Positions 54,666-63,573 of a stretch of DNA of 64,000 nucleotides are shown here, piece after piece. The translations under genes were made by a program, and so were the position numbers. Position 1 is the first letter of the stretch. Every line of letters starts with the position of its first letter. This stretch comes from Halobaculum gomorrense. Its GTDB lineage: Archaea > Halobacteriota > Halobacteria > Halobacteriales > Haloferacaceae. The stretch covers positions 269,780 to 333,779 of the forward strand of contig NZ_FQWV01000001.1 in the NCBI RefSeq assembly GCF_900129775.1, in the 5' to 3' direction. The notes beneath the pieces are model-generated. The model saw nothing but the letters and a program-made list of their open reading frames with translations. It made no database searches and was not told the origin of the DNA.

Positions 54666-54856
54666 CCGTGCGCTGGAACGCACCCGACCCGAGCGTCGCC
54701 GCCGGCGGCGACGGGGACGACGCGGACGACGACCCCGCGGAATGCCCCTACTGCGGGTCGACCGACACCGAGCGCGAGCACCCGAAGGGGCCGGGGCTGT
54801 GCCGCTCGATGCACTTCTGCACGGAGTGCGGGGAGCCGTTCGAGCGGTTCGGGTAG
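54662..54856 (+). CDS. Free-standing PaaD zinc-ribbon domain
   Basis: A 64-residue protein with GTG start. After an acidic N-terminus it has CPYCGSTDTEREHPKGPG and LCRSMHFCTECGEPFERFG, i.e. C-x2-C, C, C-x2-C. This matches the C-terminal Cys-rich domain of bacterial PaaD (CPYCGS ... CRS ... C..C.EPFE.F). It overlaps paaD by four bases, so it is a split-off PaaD domain made in equal measure with the MIP18 part. It is sometimes named PaaE in haloarchaeal annotation, which is misleading because it is not the reductase. Confidence 0.85.
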   Translation: MTVRWNAPDPSVAAGGDGDDADDDPAECPYCGSTDTEREHPKGPGLCRSMHFCTECGEPFERFG

Positions 54857-54893
54857 CCGACGGCTCCGTCGGTCGCGGTCGACGACCGACCAC

Positions 54894-55376
54894 TCACGCG
54901 TGCGGGTCGTCCGCCGCTGCGCGCATCTTGATGAGGAACTTCATATCGCCCTGTAGCACGACGGTGTTGTCCTGGTTGGTCACCTCGCAGTCGATGACGA
55001 CGAAGCCGGCGTCGTCGCGGCTGGACACGTCTTTCGTCTCCGTCACTTCCATCTCCATCGAGATGGTGTCGCCGATGAACACGGGGTTCGGGAGATCCAT
55101 ATAGTTCATTCCGAGGAACGCCAGCGCGGTCCGCTCGACGACACCCGTCCGGTAGACGAACCCCGTCGCCTGCACGAACGTCATCGGGCCGTGAGCGATG
55201 CGCTCGCCGAAGGCGTTGTCCTCGGCGTACTCGGCGTTCGTGTGCAGTTCGGTCCAGTCGCCCGTCAGCGCCGAGTGCATCACGAAGTCCGACTCGGTGA
55301 CGGTGCGCCCGACGCTCACGAACTCCTGCCCGACCTCGAAGTCCTCGAAGTAGTGCGGCTCGTAGCTGTATGCCAT
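54894..55376 (-). CDS. MaoC-family dehydratase
   Basis: A 160-residue hotdog-fold protein. The hydratase-2 motif is visible in SALTGDWTELHTNAEYAEDN (catalytic Asp and His) and in the SAVRIAHGPMTFVQA-like stretch FGERIAHGPMTFVQATG. These enzymes hydrate or dehydrate enoyl-CoA thioesters. Position, convergent with the paa operon, suggests aromatic or acyl-CoA catabolism, but it has its own strand and promoter. Confidence 0.9.
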   Translation of the reverse strand: MAYSYEPHYFEDFEVGQEFVSVGRTVTESDFVMHSALTGDWTELHTNAEYAEDNAFGERIAHGPMTFVQATGFVYRTGVVERTALAFLGMNYMDLPNPVFIGDTISMEMEVTETKDVSSRDDAGFVVIDCEVTNQDNTVVLQGDMKFLIKMRAAADDPHA

Positions 55377-55472
55377 GTTGATGTGTCACAGGATCACGTG
55401 AAAGTCGTTTCGCGTGACACGGGATCGATCGGACGGGATCCGTCGAACGGACCGCCGACCCCGACGACCCGC

Positions 55473-55940
55473 CTACTCGGAGTCCATGTCCTTCTCCGCG
55501 AGTTCGGCGAGCGCCTCCGCCGTCTTCGCCCGCGCCTCCCCGTCGATCCCCATCCCGTCGAGGACGTACGGAGCCTTCGTGAACTGGACCGCCCGATACT
55601 CGACCAACTGGATCCGGTTGCCCCACGGATCGCGAACGTCGAACCCGCCGGTATCGAGGCGCTCGCCGTCGACCTCGTCCAACCGGTCCTCGACGGCGTC
55701 TAGGTCGTCGACGACGAGTCCAAAGTGACGGTGGTGGTCGGGGGCCCCGTCACCCTCGGCTGTCTCGCTCAGCGCCACGAACTGGTCGCCCATGTCGAGG
55801 AACGCCATCCCGGGGGCGGTCCCGCGCAGCTCGACGGCGAACAGCGACCGCCACCACTCGACGGCCGCGTCGATGTCGCCCACCTCCAGGGCGACGTGAT
55901 TGATGCCCAGCGCCCGCGCCCGGTCGTCCGGTTCCGTCAT
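55473..55940 (-). CDS. VOC family (glyoxalase/bleomycin resistance-like) protein
   Basis: 155 residues with one VOC module: GINHVALEVGDIDAAVEWWR (first metal ligand His), FLDMGDQFVALSE, HHRHFGLVVDDLD and DPWGNRIQLVEY (last ligand Glu/Gln region). Fold is clear, activity is not; members include lyases, dioxygenases and resistance proteins. The start at 55940 (MTEPDDRARALG) fits the family; upstream frame extension is not coding-like. Confidence 0.85.
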   Translation of the reverse strand: MTEPDDRARALGINHVALEVGDIDAAVEWWRSLFAVELRGTAPGMAFLDMGDQFVALSETAEGDGAPDHHRHFGLVVDDLDAVEDRLDEVDGERLDTGGFDVRDPWGNRIQLVEYRAVQFTKAPYVLDGMGIDGEARAKTAEALAELAEKDMDSE

Positions 55941-56048
55941 ACCGGCCCCACGGGCGGCGACGATGTAGCCGTGGCGGCATCGGCGACCCATCCATCGTCT
56001 GCAGACCGCGATACGAACGCACAAACCCCTCCAGTCGAACGACGGACT

Positions 56049-57113
56049 ATGTACGACGTGGGGATCGTCGGTTGCGGCGTCATCGGCACCAGACTCGCGG
56101 AGTCGTTCGGCGAGCACCCGGACACGACCGTCGCGGCCGCCTGCGACGTGGACGCCGAGCGCGTCGAGTCGTTCGCCGCCGAGCGCGACGCCGCCGCCTA
56201 CACCGACCACGAACGGATGCTCGCCGAGGAGGACCTCGACGTCCTCTACGTCGGCGTGCCGCCCGTCCACCACCGCGCGATCGCCGGCGACGGCCTCGCG
56301 GCCGGCGTCAACGTCATCTGCGAGAAGCCGATCGCCGAGGACGCGGAGACGGGCGCCGAACTGGCCGCACTGGAGGCCGACACCGACCTCGCCACGGCGG
56401 TGAACCTCCCGTTCCGCTACACCCCGGGATTCGTCGAGCTGCGCGAGCGCGTCGCCGCCGGGGAGATCGGCGCTCCGCGGCGCGTCTCGCTCGACTTCCG
56501 GTTCCCGCAGTGGCCCCGCGAGTGGCAGGATGTCGACTGGCTCCGCTCGCGCGAGCAGGGCGGTCCGGTCCGCGAGGTCGGCACGCACTTCCTGTTCGGC
56601 GTGCGGGAGCTCTTCGGGAGCATCGAGCGCGTGAGCGCCGAGGTGCAGTACAGCGGCCCCGATACCTACGAGGAGTCGGTCGTCGGGTGGTTCGAGGCCG
56701 GCGGCGGAGGCGCCGGCGGTGGAGACGCCGGTTCCGGACGCGGGGGCGCCGGTGCTGGACGCGGGGACATCGACGGGGGCGCGGTCGGCCTCGGGGACGA
56801 CACCGTCCACGGCACCATCGACCTGCTCACGGACCACGAGCAACCGGAGAAGAACGCGATCACCGTGACCGGCACCGAGGGAGAACTGACGCTCACCGAG
56901 TGGTTCCGCCTCACCGCGGACCCCGGTACGGACGCCGAGGAGGAGCTGTGCGCCGAGCGGGAGTCGACGACGGTAACGCTCGTCGACGAGTTCGTGACTG
57001 CGCTGGAGGACGGCGACGCCGACCTCGTCTCGTTCGCGGAGGCGACTGCGGTCCAGCGCGTCGTCGACGCCGTGTTCGACTCCGCGGGCGATCACGTTGA
57101 CCCGACACCGTAG
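56049..57113 (+). CDS. Gfo/Idh/MocA family oxidoreductase with Gly-rich insertion
   Basis: 354 residues. The NAD(P)-binding motif is GIVGCGVIGTRLAES (5-19), and CEKPIAED (91-98) is the family signature holding the catalytic Lys. EVGTHFLFGVREL near 176-188 supplies the second-domain His. Residues 218-249 are an extraordinary Gly/Ala/Asp-rich stretch (AGGGGAGGGDAGSGRGGAGA ...) in the middle of the beta domain. Substrate unknown; relatives act on sugars or cyclitols. Confidence 0.88.
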   Translation: MYDVGIVGCGVIGTRLAESFGEHPDTTVAAACDVDAERVESFAAERDAAAYTDHERMLAEEDLDVLYVGVPPVHHRAIAGDGLAAGVNVICEKPIAEDAETGAELAALEADTDLATAVNLPFRYTPGFVELRERVAAGEIGAPRRVSLDFRFPQWPREWQDVDWLRSREQGGPVREVGTHFLFGVRELFGSIERVSAEVQYSGPDTYEESVVGWFEAGGGGAGGGDAGSGRGGAGAGRGDIDGGAVGLGDDTVHGTIDLLTDHEQPEKNAITVTGTEGELTLTEWFRLTADPGTDAEEELCAERESTTVTLVDEFVTALEDGDADLVSFAEATAVQRVVDAVFDSAGDHVDPTP

Positions 57114-57202
57114 TCGGCGACCGGGGCCGGCCGCCCGGGGCGGGGGGAGCTACGCGCGGTCGACGCGGCAGTCACTTCTCCGTTCTGACTGGTTACCCCA
57201 CG

Positions 57203-57211
57203 ATTAAGTAC
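57203..57211 (+). promoter_or_regulatory. TATA box of the kaiC-like operon
   Basis: ATTAAGTAC is centred 26-27 bases before the ATG at 57233, indicating leaderless transcription of the KaiC-like gene and, by overlap, the kinase gene. Confidence 0.6.
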
Positions 57212-57232
57212 GCAACTGCCCGTGTTGCTTCC

Positions 57233-58669
57233 ATGACTGATCTTCGGCGGCTCGATCCGGGGGTCCCGGGCCTTTCTTCGGTTCTCGACGGGGGATTCGT
57301 CCCCGAACGGGCGTACATGCTCCGGGGCGGCGCCGGAACCGGGAAGACGGTGCTGGGGCTGCAGTTCCTCGCGGCCGGCGAGGGGTCGTCGCTGTTCGTC
57401 GGGTTCGAGGAGCCGACCGAGAACATCCGCGAGAACGCGGCAACGCTCGGGGTGGACACCGATGATCTCTCCTTCCTGGATCTGAGTCCCGACGGCGACG
57501 CGTTCGCGGCGGACGCGAGCTACGACGTGTTCGGCGCCGACGAGGTCGAGGGCGACGATATCACCGCTCGGATCCGCGAGGCGGTCGAGGCGAACGACCC
57601 CGACCGGGTGTTCGTCGACCCGATGACCCAGCTCCGTCACTACGTCCGCGACGACTATCAGTTCCGCCGGCAGGTGTCGTCGTTCATGCGCTACCTCACC
57701 GGCCGCGGGGCGACGGTCCTCTTCTCGACGCAGCCGACCGGCTCGGTCTCCGACGAAGACTTGGAGTTCATCTGCGACGGCACGATCACCCTCGCGCACG
57801 CCGAGAAAGGCCGGACGCTGGAGGTGACCAAGTTCCGGGGGTCGTCGTTCGCCTCGGGCGTCCACACCGCTCGGGTCCGCGATGGCGGCGTGCACGTGTA
57901 CCCGCGGCTGGTCCCCGGGGATCACGACGCCGAATTCACCGCCGAGGCCGTCTCCTCGGGGGTCGACGCGCTCGACGATCTCCTCCACGGCGGCATCGAC
58001 CGCGGCACCGTCTCGGTTCTCTCGGGCCCCAGCGGCGTCGGGAAGACCACGACGGCGACGCACTTCCTCGTCGAGGCAGCCGCCCGCGGAGAGCGCTCGG
58101 TCGCGTACCTGTTCGAGGAGCGCGCGGCGACGCACGCCCACCGCTCGGAGGTAATCGGCCTCCCAGTGCGGGAGCTACGCGAGCGCGGCACGCTCGACGT
58201 GCGCGAGGTCGAACCGCTCGGCGTCTCGCCCGACGAGTTCGCCGCCGACGTGCGCGAGGCCGTCGAGGAGGACGGCGCGCGGACGGTCCTCATCGACGGC
58301 GTGTCGGGCTACCGGCTCTCGCTGCGCGGCGACGACGACGACTTGGTCCGCGAGCTGCACGCGCTGTGCCGGTACCTCCGGAACATGGGCGTCGCGGTGA
58401 TCCTCGTCGACGACGTGGGGTCGGTGACCGGTGACTTCGAGGCGACGAGCGACCGGATCAGCTACCTCGCGGACACCATCGTGTTCCTGCGATACCTCGA
58501 GCTCACCGGCGAGCTCCGGAAGGCGGTCGGCGTGCTGAAAAAGCGGACCTCGGATTTCGAGCGCACGCTTCGAGAGTTTCGGATCACCGACGACGGCCTC
58601 GTCCTCGGCGAGCCGATGACCCGGCTTCGGGGCGTCCTTTCGGGCTCCCCGGAGTTAGTCGATGACTGA
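57233..58669 (+). CDS. KaiC-like double-domain RecA-fold ATPase
   Basis: 478 residues with two KaiC/RadA-like domains. The first has Walker A GGAGTGKT (32-39) and the RVFVDPMTQL Walker B strand. The second has GPSGVGKT (265-272) and TVLIDGVSGY. FEEPTE after strand 2 in domain 1 and FEERAA in domain 2 correspond to the catalytic Glu pair of KaiC. No KaiA/KaiB are present and the autophosphorylation Ser/Thr pair is not evident. The last eight bases overlap the histidine-kinase gene, so both are translated together; the ATPase probably feeds the kinase. Confidence 0.9.
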   Translation: MTDLRRLDPGVPGLSSVLDGGFVPERAYMLRGGAGTGKTVLGLQFLAAGEGSSLFVGFEEPTENIRENAATLGVDTDDLSFLDLSPDGDAFAADASYDVFGADEVEGDDITARIREAVEANDPDRVFVDPMTQLRHYVRDDYQFRRQVSSFMRYLTGRGATVLFSTQPTGSVSDEDLEFICDGTITLAHAEKGRTLEVTKFRGSSFASGVHTARVRDGGVHVYPRLVPGDHDAEFTAEAVSSGVDALDDLLHGGIDRGTVSVLSGPSGVGKTTTATHFLVEAAARGERSVAYLFEERAATHAHRSEVIGLPVRELRERGTLDVREVEPLGVSPDEFAADVREAVEEDGARTVLIDGVSGYRLSLRGDDDDLVRELHALCRYLRNMGVAVILVDDVGSVTGDFEATSDRISYLADTIVFLRYLELTGELRKAVGVLKKRTSDFERTLREFRITDDGLVLGEPMTRLRGVLSGSPELVDD

Positions 58670-60704
58670 CAGTCCGAGGACGGACCCGACGGCGGAATCC
58701 GACTCGCCACAGATCCCGGTCTTGGTCGTCGTCGAGGACAGCGCCGACTGCCGTCTGCTTCGCGAGTGGCTCGCGGAGAGCGACGAGTTCACGCCGCGCG
58801 TCGTCGGCGCCGACGACCCCGCGCCGTTCGACGCCGCCTTCGACGTGTGCCTGTTCGACGTGGACGGGCTCCGCGGGGTCGCCGGCGCGCTCGCGGCCCA
58901 CCGGAAGTCAACGAGCACCTACACGCCGACGCTGCTGTTCGTCCCCGAGCGGTACGGCGACGCAGAGACCGTTCTCGGGCGCCTCGGTGACGCGGGCGAT
59001 CACGTCGACGACGTGATCGACGCGCCGATCCGACGCGCGAACCTCGCCCGCCGGCTTCGAACGCTCGCCCGGGCGCGGCGCTTTTCGACGAGGCTCGAGC
59101 AGAGTCGCGATCGCCACCAACGGCTCGTCCGCCGACTGCCGGACGCCGTCTTCGTCTGTGCCGACGGGCGCGTGACGTACGCGAACCCGGCGGCCGCGTC
59201 GCTGCTGGGCGTCGATCCCGCGGCGGTTCGAACGGCGGAGTTCGTCGACCTGGTCCCCGAAGTTGACCGCGACAGCGTCGCCCGCGCGCTGGAGACGGCC
59301 GCCGCAGGCGGGCGCAGCGAACCCATCGAGACGGCGCTGCACCGGACTGTGATCCGCAACGCCGACGGTGGCACCGAGCGGGCCGGTCCGGCGTCTTCGA
59401 GCCCGGAACCCGCGGACGCCGGCACGCCGGAGGGGACCGATGTCGCGACCGATGCCGCCGCCGGTCGCCCGGCGTCGACGGAGGCGGACGCGGTCAACGA
59501 CTCGGTCCCGGAGCCGTTGATTGACTCGCCGTCTGAGCCGGCCAGCAGGATCCCGGTTGAGCTGACCGCGATCGACGGCGGAAGCGGCGACGTGCAGGTG
59601 GTCGTTCACGACCTCCGCCAACGCCGCGAGCGAGAGGAGCGGCTGGCGCTGTACCGCCGCGCGATGGACGAGGCGACCGTCGGCATCACTATCGCCGACC
59701 ACTCCACTGAGGAGGAGGGACTCATCTACGCGAACGAGGAGTTTAAGCGTCTCACCGGACTCGGCGACGACGACCTCCTGGGGCACAACCCTCGGATCCT
59801 CCAGACCGACGCGACCAACCCGGGGACGGTCGCGCAGCTCCGGCGAGCCATCGACCGCGGCGAGGAGGCGTCGGTCGTGCTGTTGAACAGGCGCAGCGAC
59901 GGACGGCGGTGGTACAGCGCACTCGACATTTCGCCCATCCGCGGAGCCGACGGTGACGTAACGCACTATCTCGGCTTTCAACGCGACGTGACCGAGCGGG
60001 TGTCCCACGAGCAGCGCCTCTCCGTGTTGGATCGGGTCCTCAGGCACAACATCCGTAACCGCCTGAACGTCGTCCTCGGCTACGCCGACCGGGCGCAGCG
60101 GGTAGCCGAATCGGCTGATTCGACGGACGACTCGCTCGTCGTCGACCTCGACGACCTTCGGGGTGCCCTCGACCGCATCAGGGAGGCGGCGACAGACATC
60201 CTCGACCTGTCCGACAGCGCGCGGCGCTTCCGCGAGGACGTTGGCGCCGACGGCGACGACGACCCCGTCGACGCCGGGACCGTGGTCGTCGACGTGGCCA
60301 GCGCGCTCGCGGCGGCGGCACCGGACGCGACGGTGTTGGTGTCGACCCCGGACGGGCCCGCGACCGTCGCCGGCGCGGGCGCGCTGTCGCTGGTGGTCGA
60401 CGAACTGGTCTCGAACGCGCTCGAACACGTCGAGGACCCCACGGTCCACGTTTCGCTGTCGGTCGCGGCCGACGAGGCCGTCCTCCGCGTCGCCGACGAC
60501 GGCTCCGGGATCACACCCGACAGCCGCGCGCCCCTCGACTCCGGCGCCGAAACGCCGACCGAACACGGGCAGGGCGTCGGGCTGTGGCTCGTCCGGTGGA
60601 CGGTCGACGCCGTCGGCGGGACGGTGGGCTACGAGGAGGGGTCGGACGGCGGCGCGGTCGTCATCGCTCGGATTCCGATCGTCAACGGCGACGCGGCGGC
60701 GTGA
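58662..60704 (+). CDS. Receiver-PAS-PAS histidine kinase
   Basis: 680 residues, no membrane span. Residues 15-125 form a receiver-like domain (VLVVVEDSADCRLLREWLAE, VCLFDVDG, IDAPIRRANLARRL). PAS domains lie at about 145-225 and 330-450; the second contains EEGLIYANEEFKRLTG and the hallmark GHNPRILQTDATNPGTVAQL. The HisKA box is RVLRHNIRNRLNVVLGYA with phospho-acceptor His462. The HATPase region has ELVSNALEHV, DDGSGI and GQGVGLWLVRW. It is cytoplasmic and coupled to the KaiC-like gene by overlap. Confidence 0.93.
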   Translation: MTDSPRTDPTAESDSPQIPVLVVVEDSADCRLLREWLAESDEFTPRVVGADDPAPFDAAFDVCLFDVDGLRGVAGALAAHRKSTSTYTPTLLFVPERYGDAETVLGRLGDAGDHVDDVIDAPIRRANLARRLRTLARARRFSTRLEQSRDRHQRLVRRLPDAVFVCADGRVTYANPAAASLLGVDPAAVRTAEFVDLVPEVDRDSVARALETAAAGGRSEPIETALHRTVIRNADGGTERAGPASSSPEPADAGTPEGTDVATDAAAGRPASTEADAVNDSVPEPLIDSPSEPASRIPVELTAIDGGSGDVQVVVHDLRQRREREERLALYRRAMDEATVGITIADHSTEEEGLIYANEEFKRLTGLGDDDLLGHNPRILQTDATNPGTVAQLRRAIDRGEEASVVLLNRRSDGRRWYSALDISPIRGADGDVTHYLGFQRDVTERVSHEQRLSVLDRVLRHNIRNRLNVVLGYADRAQRVAESADSTDDSLVVDLDDLRGALDRIREAATDILDLSDSARRFREDVGADGDDDPVDAGTVVVDVASALAAAAPDATVLVSTPDGPATVAGAGALSLVVDELVSNALEHVEDPTVHVSLSVAADEAVLRVADDGSGITPDSRAPLDSGAETPTEHGQGVGLWLVRWTVDAVGGTVGYEEGSDGGAVVIARIPIVNGDAAA

Positions 60705-62438
60705 TCAGCGGCCGCCGTCGCCTCGCCGCTCGCCGCGGAGCCAGAGGTACGCACAGCCGTCGAGTGTCACGGTGACGCCGCCGTCCGCGACGCGGTAGTC
60801 GGCGTCGCCGAGGACGCGCTCGGCGTCCGCGGGGTCGACATCGAAGCCGGCGACGACCTCGCGAGGACCGCTCGCGAGGTTGTGAACCGCCAGGAGAACG
60901 CGGCCGTCGTGGTCGAACCGGTGGGCCCACATGTCCCCGGAATCGACGTGAACGATCGAGCAGTCGCCGCGGGCAATCTCCGGACACCGTTTCCGGGCGT
61001 CGATCGCGCTCGCGACGCGCTCGAACAGCGAGCCCGGGTCGCCCCGCTGGCTCGCTGCGTCCGCCTGGAACACGCCCGGCCAGCCCGTGCCGTCGACCGG
61101 GATCACGAGCTCCTCCGGGTCGGCCGTCGAGAAGCCGGCGTTCGGCTCGGCGCCGTCCCACCGCATCGGCGTGCGGACGGCCTGCCGTTCGGGTCGATCC
61201 AGGTCTGCGTGCATCCCGATCTCGTCGCCGGAGTTGACGATCGGGGTGCCCGGCAGCGACAACAGGAGGCTGTGGGCCATCGCGATCCGGTCGTGGTCGC
61301 CGTCGTAGAGGTCCGCCAGCCGGAGGCGGTGGCCGCGGCCGAAGACCCACGAGTCGCGGCCGTCGCCGCCCTTCCTGAACTCCTCGCGGGCGTGTTCGAG
61401 CGCGTCGTGTGGGAGCTTCAGGAGGTTCCACTCGTCGTGGTTGCGAAGGAAGTTGGCCCACCAGACGTGGCCGTCGGGCTGTGCGTCGGGGATCTGCTCG
61501 AACATCCGGTACAGCGGCCAGCTGTCGCCCACGCCGACCCCGTAGGTGACGTGAGAGTTGCCGACGAAGTTGAACAGCGCGTCGAACCCCTCCCCGTCGC
61601 CGAAGTAGAAGTCCAGCCGGTCGGGCTCGTCGTCCGCCTCGGCCAGGAGCACCGCCTCGTCGTTCACCTCGCGGGCACGGCGCTTCAGTTCGCGAAAGAG
61701 CCACTGTGGGTCCTCCAGCCGGTGGGCGTTGTGGCCCTTCGGGAGGATCATCGGGTGGGCCGCGTCGATGCGGAAGCCGTCGACGCCGCGCTCCAGCCAG
61801 AACTCCGCGATGGAGAACAGCTCTTCTTGGACGTCGGAGTTGGCGACGTTGAGATCCGGCTGGTGGCCGTAGAACTGGTGGAAGTAGTGCTTGCCGGCGA
61901 CCTCGTCGTACGACCAGACGCCGTCTTCGAACTCGGGGAAGATGTTCTCGGTGTGGTACGCCTCGTCGACGTGGCTCGTCCACAGATAGTAGTCGTGGTA
62001 CTTGGAATCGGGGTCCTCGCGGGCGCGCTGGAACCACTCATGCTCCGTCGAGGTGTGATTGAGCACGAGGTCGGTGATCAGTCGCATCCCGCGTGCGTCG
62101 AGTTCGGCCACCAGATCGTCGAACGCGTTGAGCGAGCCCAGGCGCTCGTCCACGTCGCGGTAGTCGGCCACGTCGTAGCCGTTGTCCCGGAGCGGGCTGG
62201 GGTAGAACGGCCGGATCCACAGGCAGTCGACGCCCAGGTTCTCGAGGTAGTCGAGTCGGTCGATCAGTCCCCGGAAGTCGCCCCAGCCGTCGCCGTCGCT
62301 GTCCTGGAACGTCTTCACGTCGAGGCTGTACACGACCGCATCACGGTACCACCCCGGCTGTCCCCCATCGGCGAGCGGCGCGAACGCGTCGGCCGCGGCG
62401 CTCACTCGCTCTCCGTCCCCGGCGGCGTCGGCATCCAT
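60705..62438 (-). CDS. GH13 trehalose synthase/alpha-amylase family enzyme
   Basis: 577 residues. The N-terminal barrel begins YRDAVVYSLDVKTFQDSDGD and has the GH13 conserved regions DLVLNHTS (123-130), GFRIDAAH with nucleophile D225, LLAEADD with acid/base E267, and RNHDE with D335. IFPEFEDGVWSYDEVAGKHY resembles trehalose synthase (TreS), which interconverts maltose and trehalose, an osmolyte in halophiles. Oligo-1,6-glucosidase or another GH13 activity cannot be ruled out. The C-terminal 90 residues form the usual beta domain. Confidence 0.88.
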   Translation of the reverse strand: MDADAAGDGERVSAAADAFAPLADGGQPGWYRDAVVYSLDVKTFQDSDGDGWGDFRGLIDRLDYLENLGVDCLWIRPFYPSPLRDNGYDVADYRDVDERLGSLNAFDDLVAELDARGMRLITDLVLNHTSTEHEWFQRAREDPDSKYHDYYLWTSHVDEAYHTENIFPEFEDGVWSYDEVAGKHYFHQFYGHQPDLNVANSDVQEELFSIAEFWLERGVDGFRIDAAHPMILPKGHNAHRLEDPQWLFRELKRRAREVNDEAVLLAEADDEPDRLDFYFGDGEGFDALFNFVGNSHVTYGVGVGDSWPLYRMFEQIPDAQPDGHVWWANFLRNHDEWNLLKLPHDALEHAREEFRKGGDGRDSWVFGRGHRLRLADLYDGDHDRIAMAHSLLLSLPGTPIVNSGDEIGMHADLDRPERQAVRTPMRWDGAEPNAGFSTADPEELVIPVDGTGWPGVFQADAASQRGDPGSLFERVASAIDARKRCPEIARGDCSIVHVDSGDMWAHRFDHDGRVLLAVHNLASGPREVVAGFDVDPADAERVLGDADYRVADGGVTVTLDGCAYLWLRGERRGDGGR

Positions 62439-62587
62439 ATCGCTCGCTCGTCGTCACGGCAGGCGGTAAAACCCCTCGGAGCGACGTGGCGTCGACGCGG
62501 CTCCAACGCGCCGGCGGTTCGGGGTGGACGCGACCCTGACAGCCGACGGTTCGGCGGCGCGAACGACGCGAGCGCGGGCCGTCCGAC

Positions 62588-63388
62588 TCAGCGGTCGGTG
62601 CCTGTCAGCCGGTCGTCCCAGTCGATCCACTCGTGCTCCCAGCCGGTCTTCGCGAAGTAGCCCTGCTCGGAGAACTCGGCTTCCTCACGCCGGGTGCGGT
62701 TTCGGACGCCGGCGCCGGCCTGCTCGCCTTCGACGAGCAGCGGCGACAGCGACACCGGGCCGGCGGTGTCGACTTCGGCCACCGTTCCGTCGCCGGCGCC
62801 GTCGTTGCCAGCGTTCCCGCCACCGGGTTCGTACGCGACGACGGTCTGGTCAGCGCCGCGGCCGCGCGGGAGCACCAGCCGGCCGCCGGGCGCGAGCTGG
62901 TCGACGAGGTCACGCGGCGGCTCAACGGCGGCCGCCTCGACGAGGATCCGGTCGAACGGCGCGTACGCCGGCAGGCCGCGCGCGCCGTCGGCGCGGTCGA
63001 CGAGGACGGCGCCGTACCCCGCCGCCGAGAGGTTCTGTCTCGCGTCGTACACCATCCGTCGGGAGATGTCGACAGCGTGGACGCGACGCGCGCCGGCGAT
63101 CTCCGCGAGCACCGCGGCGGTGTAGCCGACGCCGCCGCCCACGACGAGCGTCTCGTCGCCCGCGTCGGGGGCAAGCGCCGACAGTAGCCGCGCGACCGTC
63201 GCCGGCGAGAGCACGCGCGTGCCGCCCTGTTCGCCCGCCCGGTTCGCGTACGGCGCCTCCGCGACGAACTCCTCGCGAGGGACCGTCGCCATCGCCTCGC
63301 GAACCGTCGGCGGGACCGCACGGCCGAGGCTGTGCTCGACGGAATCGAGCATGTCCTCGCGCAGCAGTGCCGGGTCGGGTCCGTCCAT
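62588..63388 (-). CDS. pcm: Protein-L-isoaspartate O-methyltransferase
   Basis: A 266-residue repair methyltransferase. The N-terminal region contains VPREEFVAEAPYANRAGEQG, followed by SAM motif I LVVGGGVGYTAAVLAEI and post-I VHAVDISRRMV, and ILVEAAAVEPP as motif II. The usual PRVIFVP-type start of Pcm is at its expected place, and there is a Gly/Asp-rich C-terminal insertion (residues about 185-205) absent in bacteria. The start at 63388 is preferred over the in-frame codon at 63424. Confidence 0.9.
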   Translation of the reverse strand: MDGPDPALLREDMLDSVEHSLGRAVPPTVREAMATVPREEFVAEAPYANRAGEQGGTRVLSPATVARLLSALAPDAGDETLVVGGGVGYTAAVLAEIAGARRVHAVDISRRMVYDARQNLSAAGYGAVLVDRADGARGLPAYAPFDRILVEAAAVEPPRDLVDQLAPGGRLVLPRGRGADQTVVAYEPGGGNAGNDGAGDGTVAEVDTAGPVSLSPLLVEGEQAGAGVRNRTRREEAEFSEQGYFAKTGWEHEWIDWDDRLTGTDR

Positions 63389-63544
63389 TATCAGGCGATG
63401 GCGCTCGCCGAATATGAACCGCACGCTCGGCGTCGCCGACGGCGTCGTCGGTGTCGCCGTCGCCCCGTCACTCCACCCGTCCCCGCGATCGGAGGTCAGC
63501 CGGCCGATCGGTCGTGCGCGCGGAACGCACAGTACGGCGAGCGT

Positions 63545-63551
63545 CTTTATG
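63545..63551 (+). promoter_or_regulatory. TATA box of the small HTH gene
   Basis: CTTTATG is centred about 26 bases before the ATG at 63574, fixing that codon as the likely leaderless start rather than the in-frame GTG at 63559. Confidence 0.6.
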
Positions 63552-63573
63552 ATGCCGAGTGTGGACCGAACCG

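Noticed and set aside
54662-54856. PaaE reductase
   Set aside because: Too short and has no flavin, NAD or 2Fe-2S domain; it is the Cys-rich domain of PaaD.
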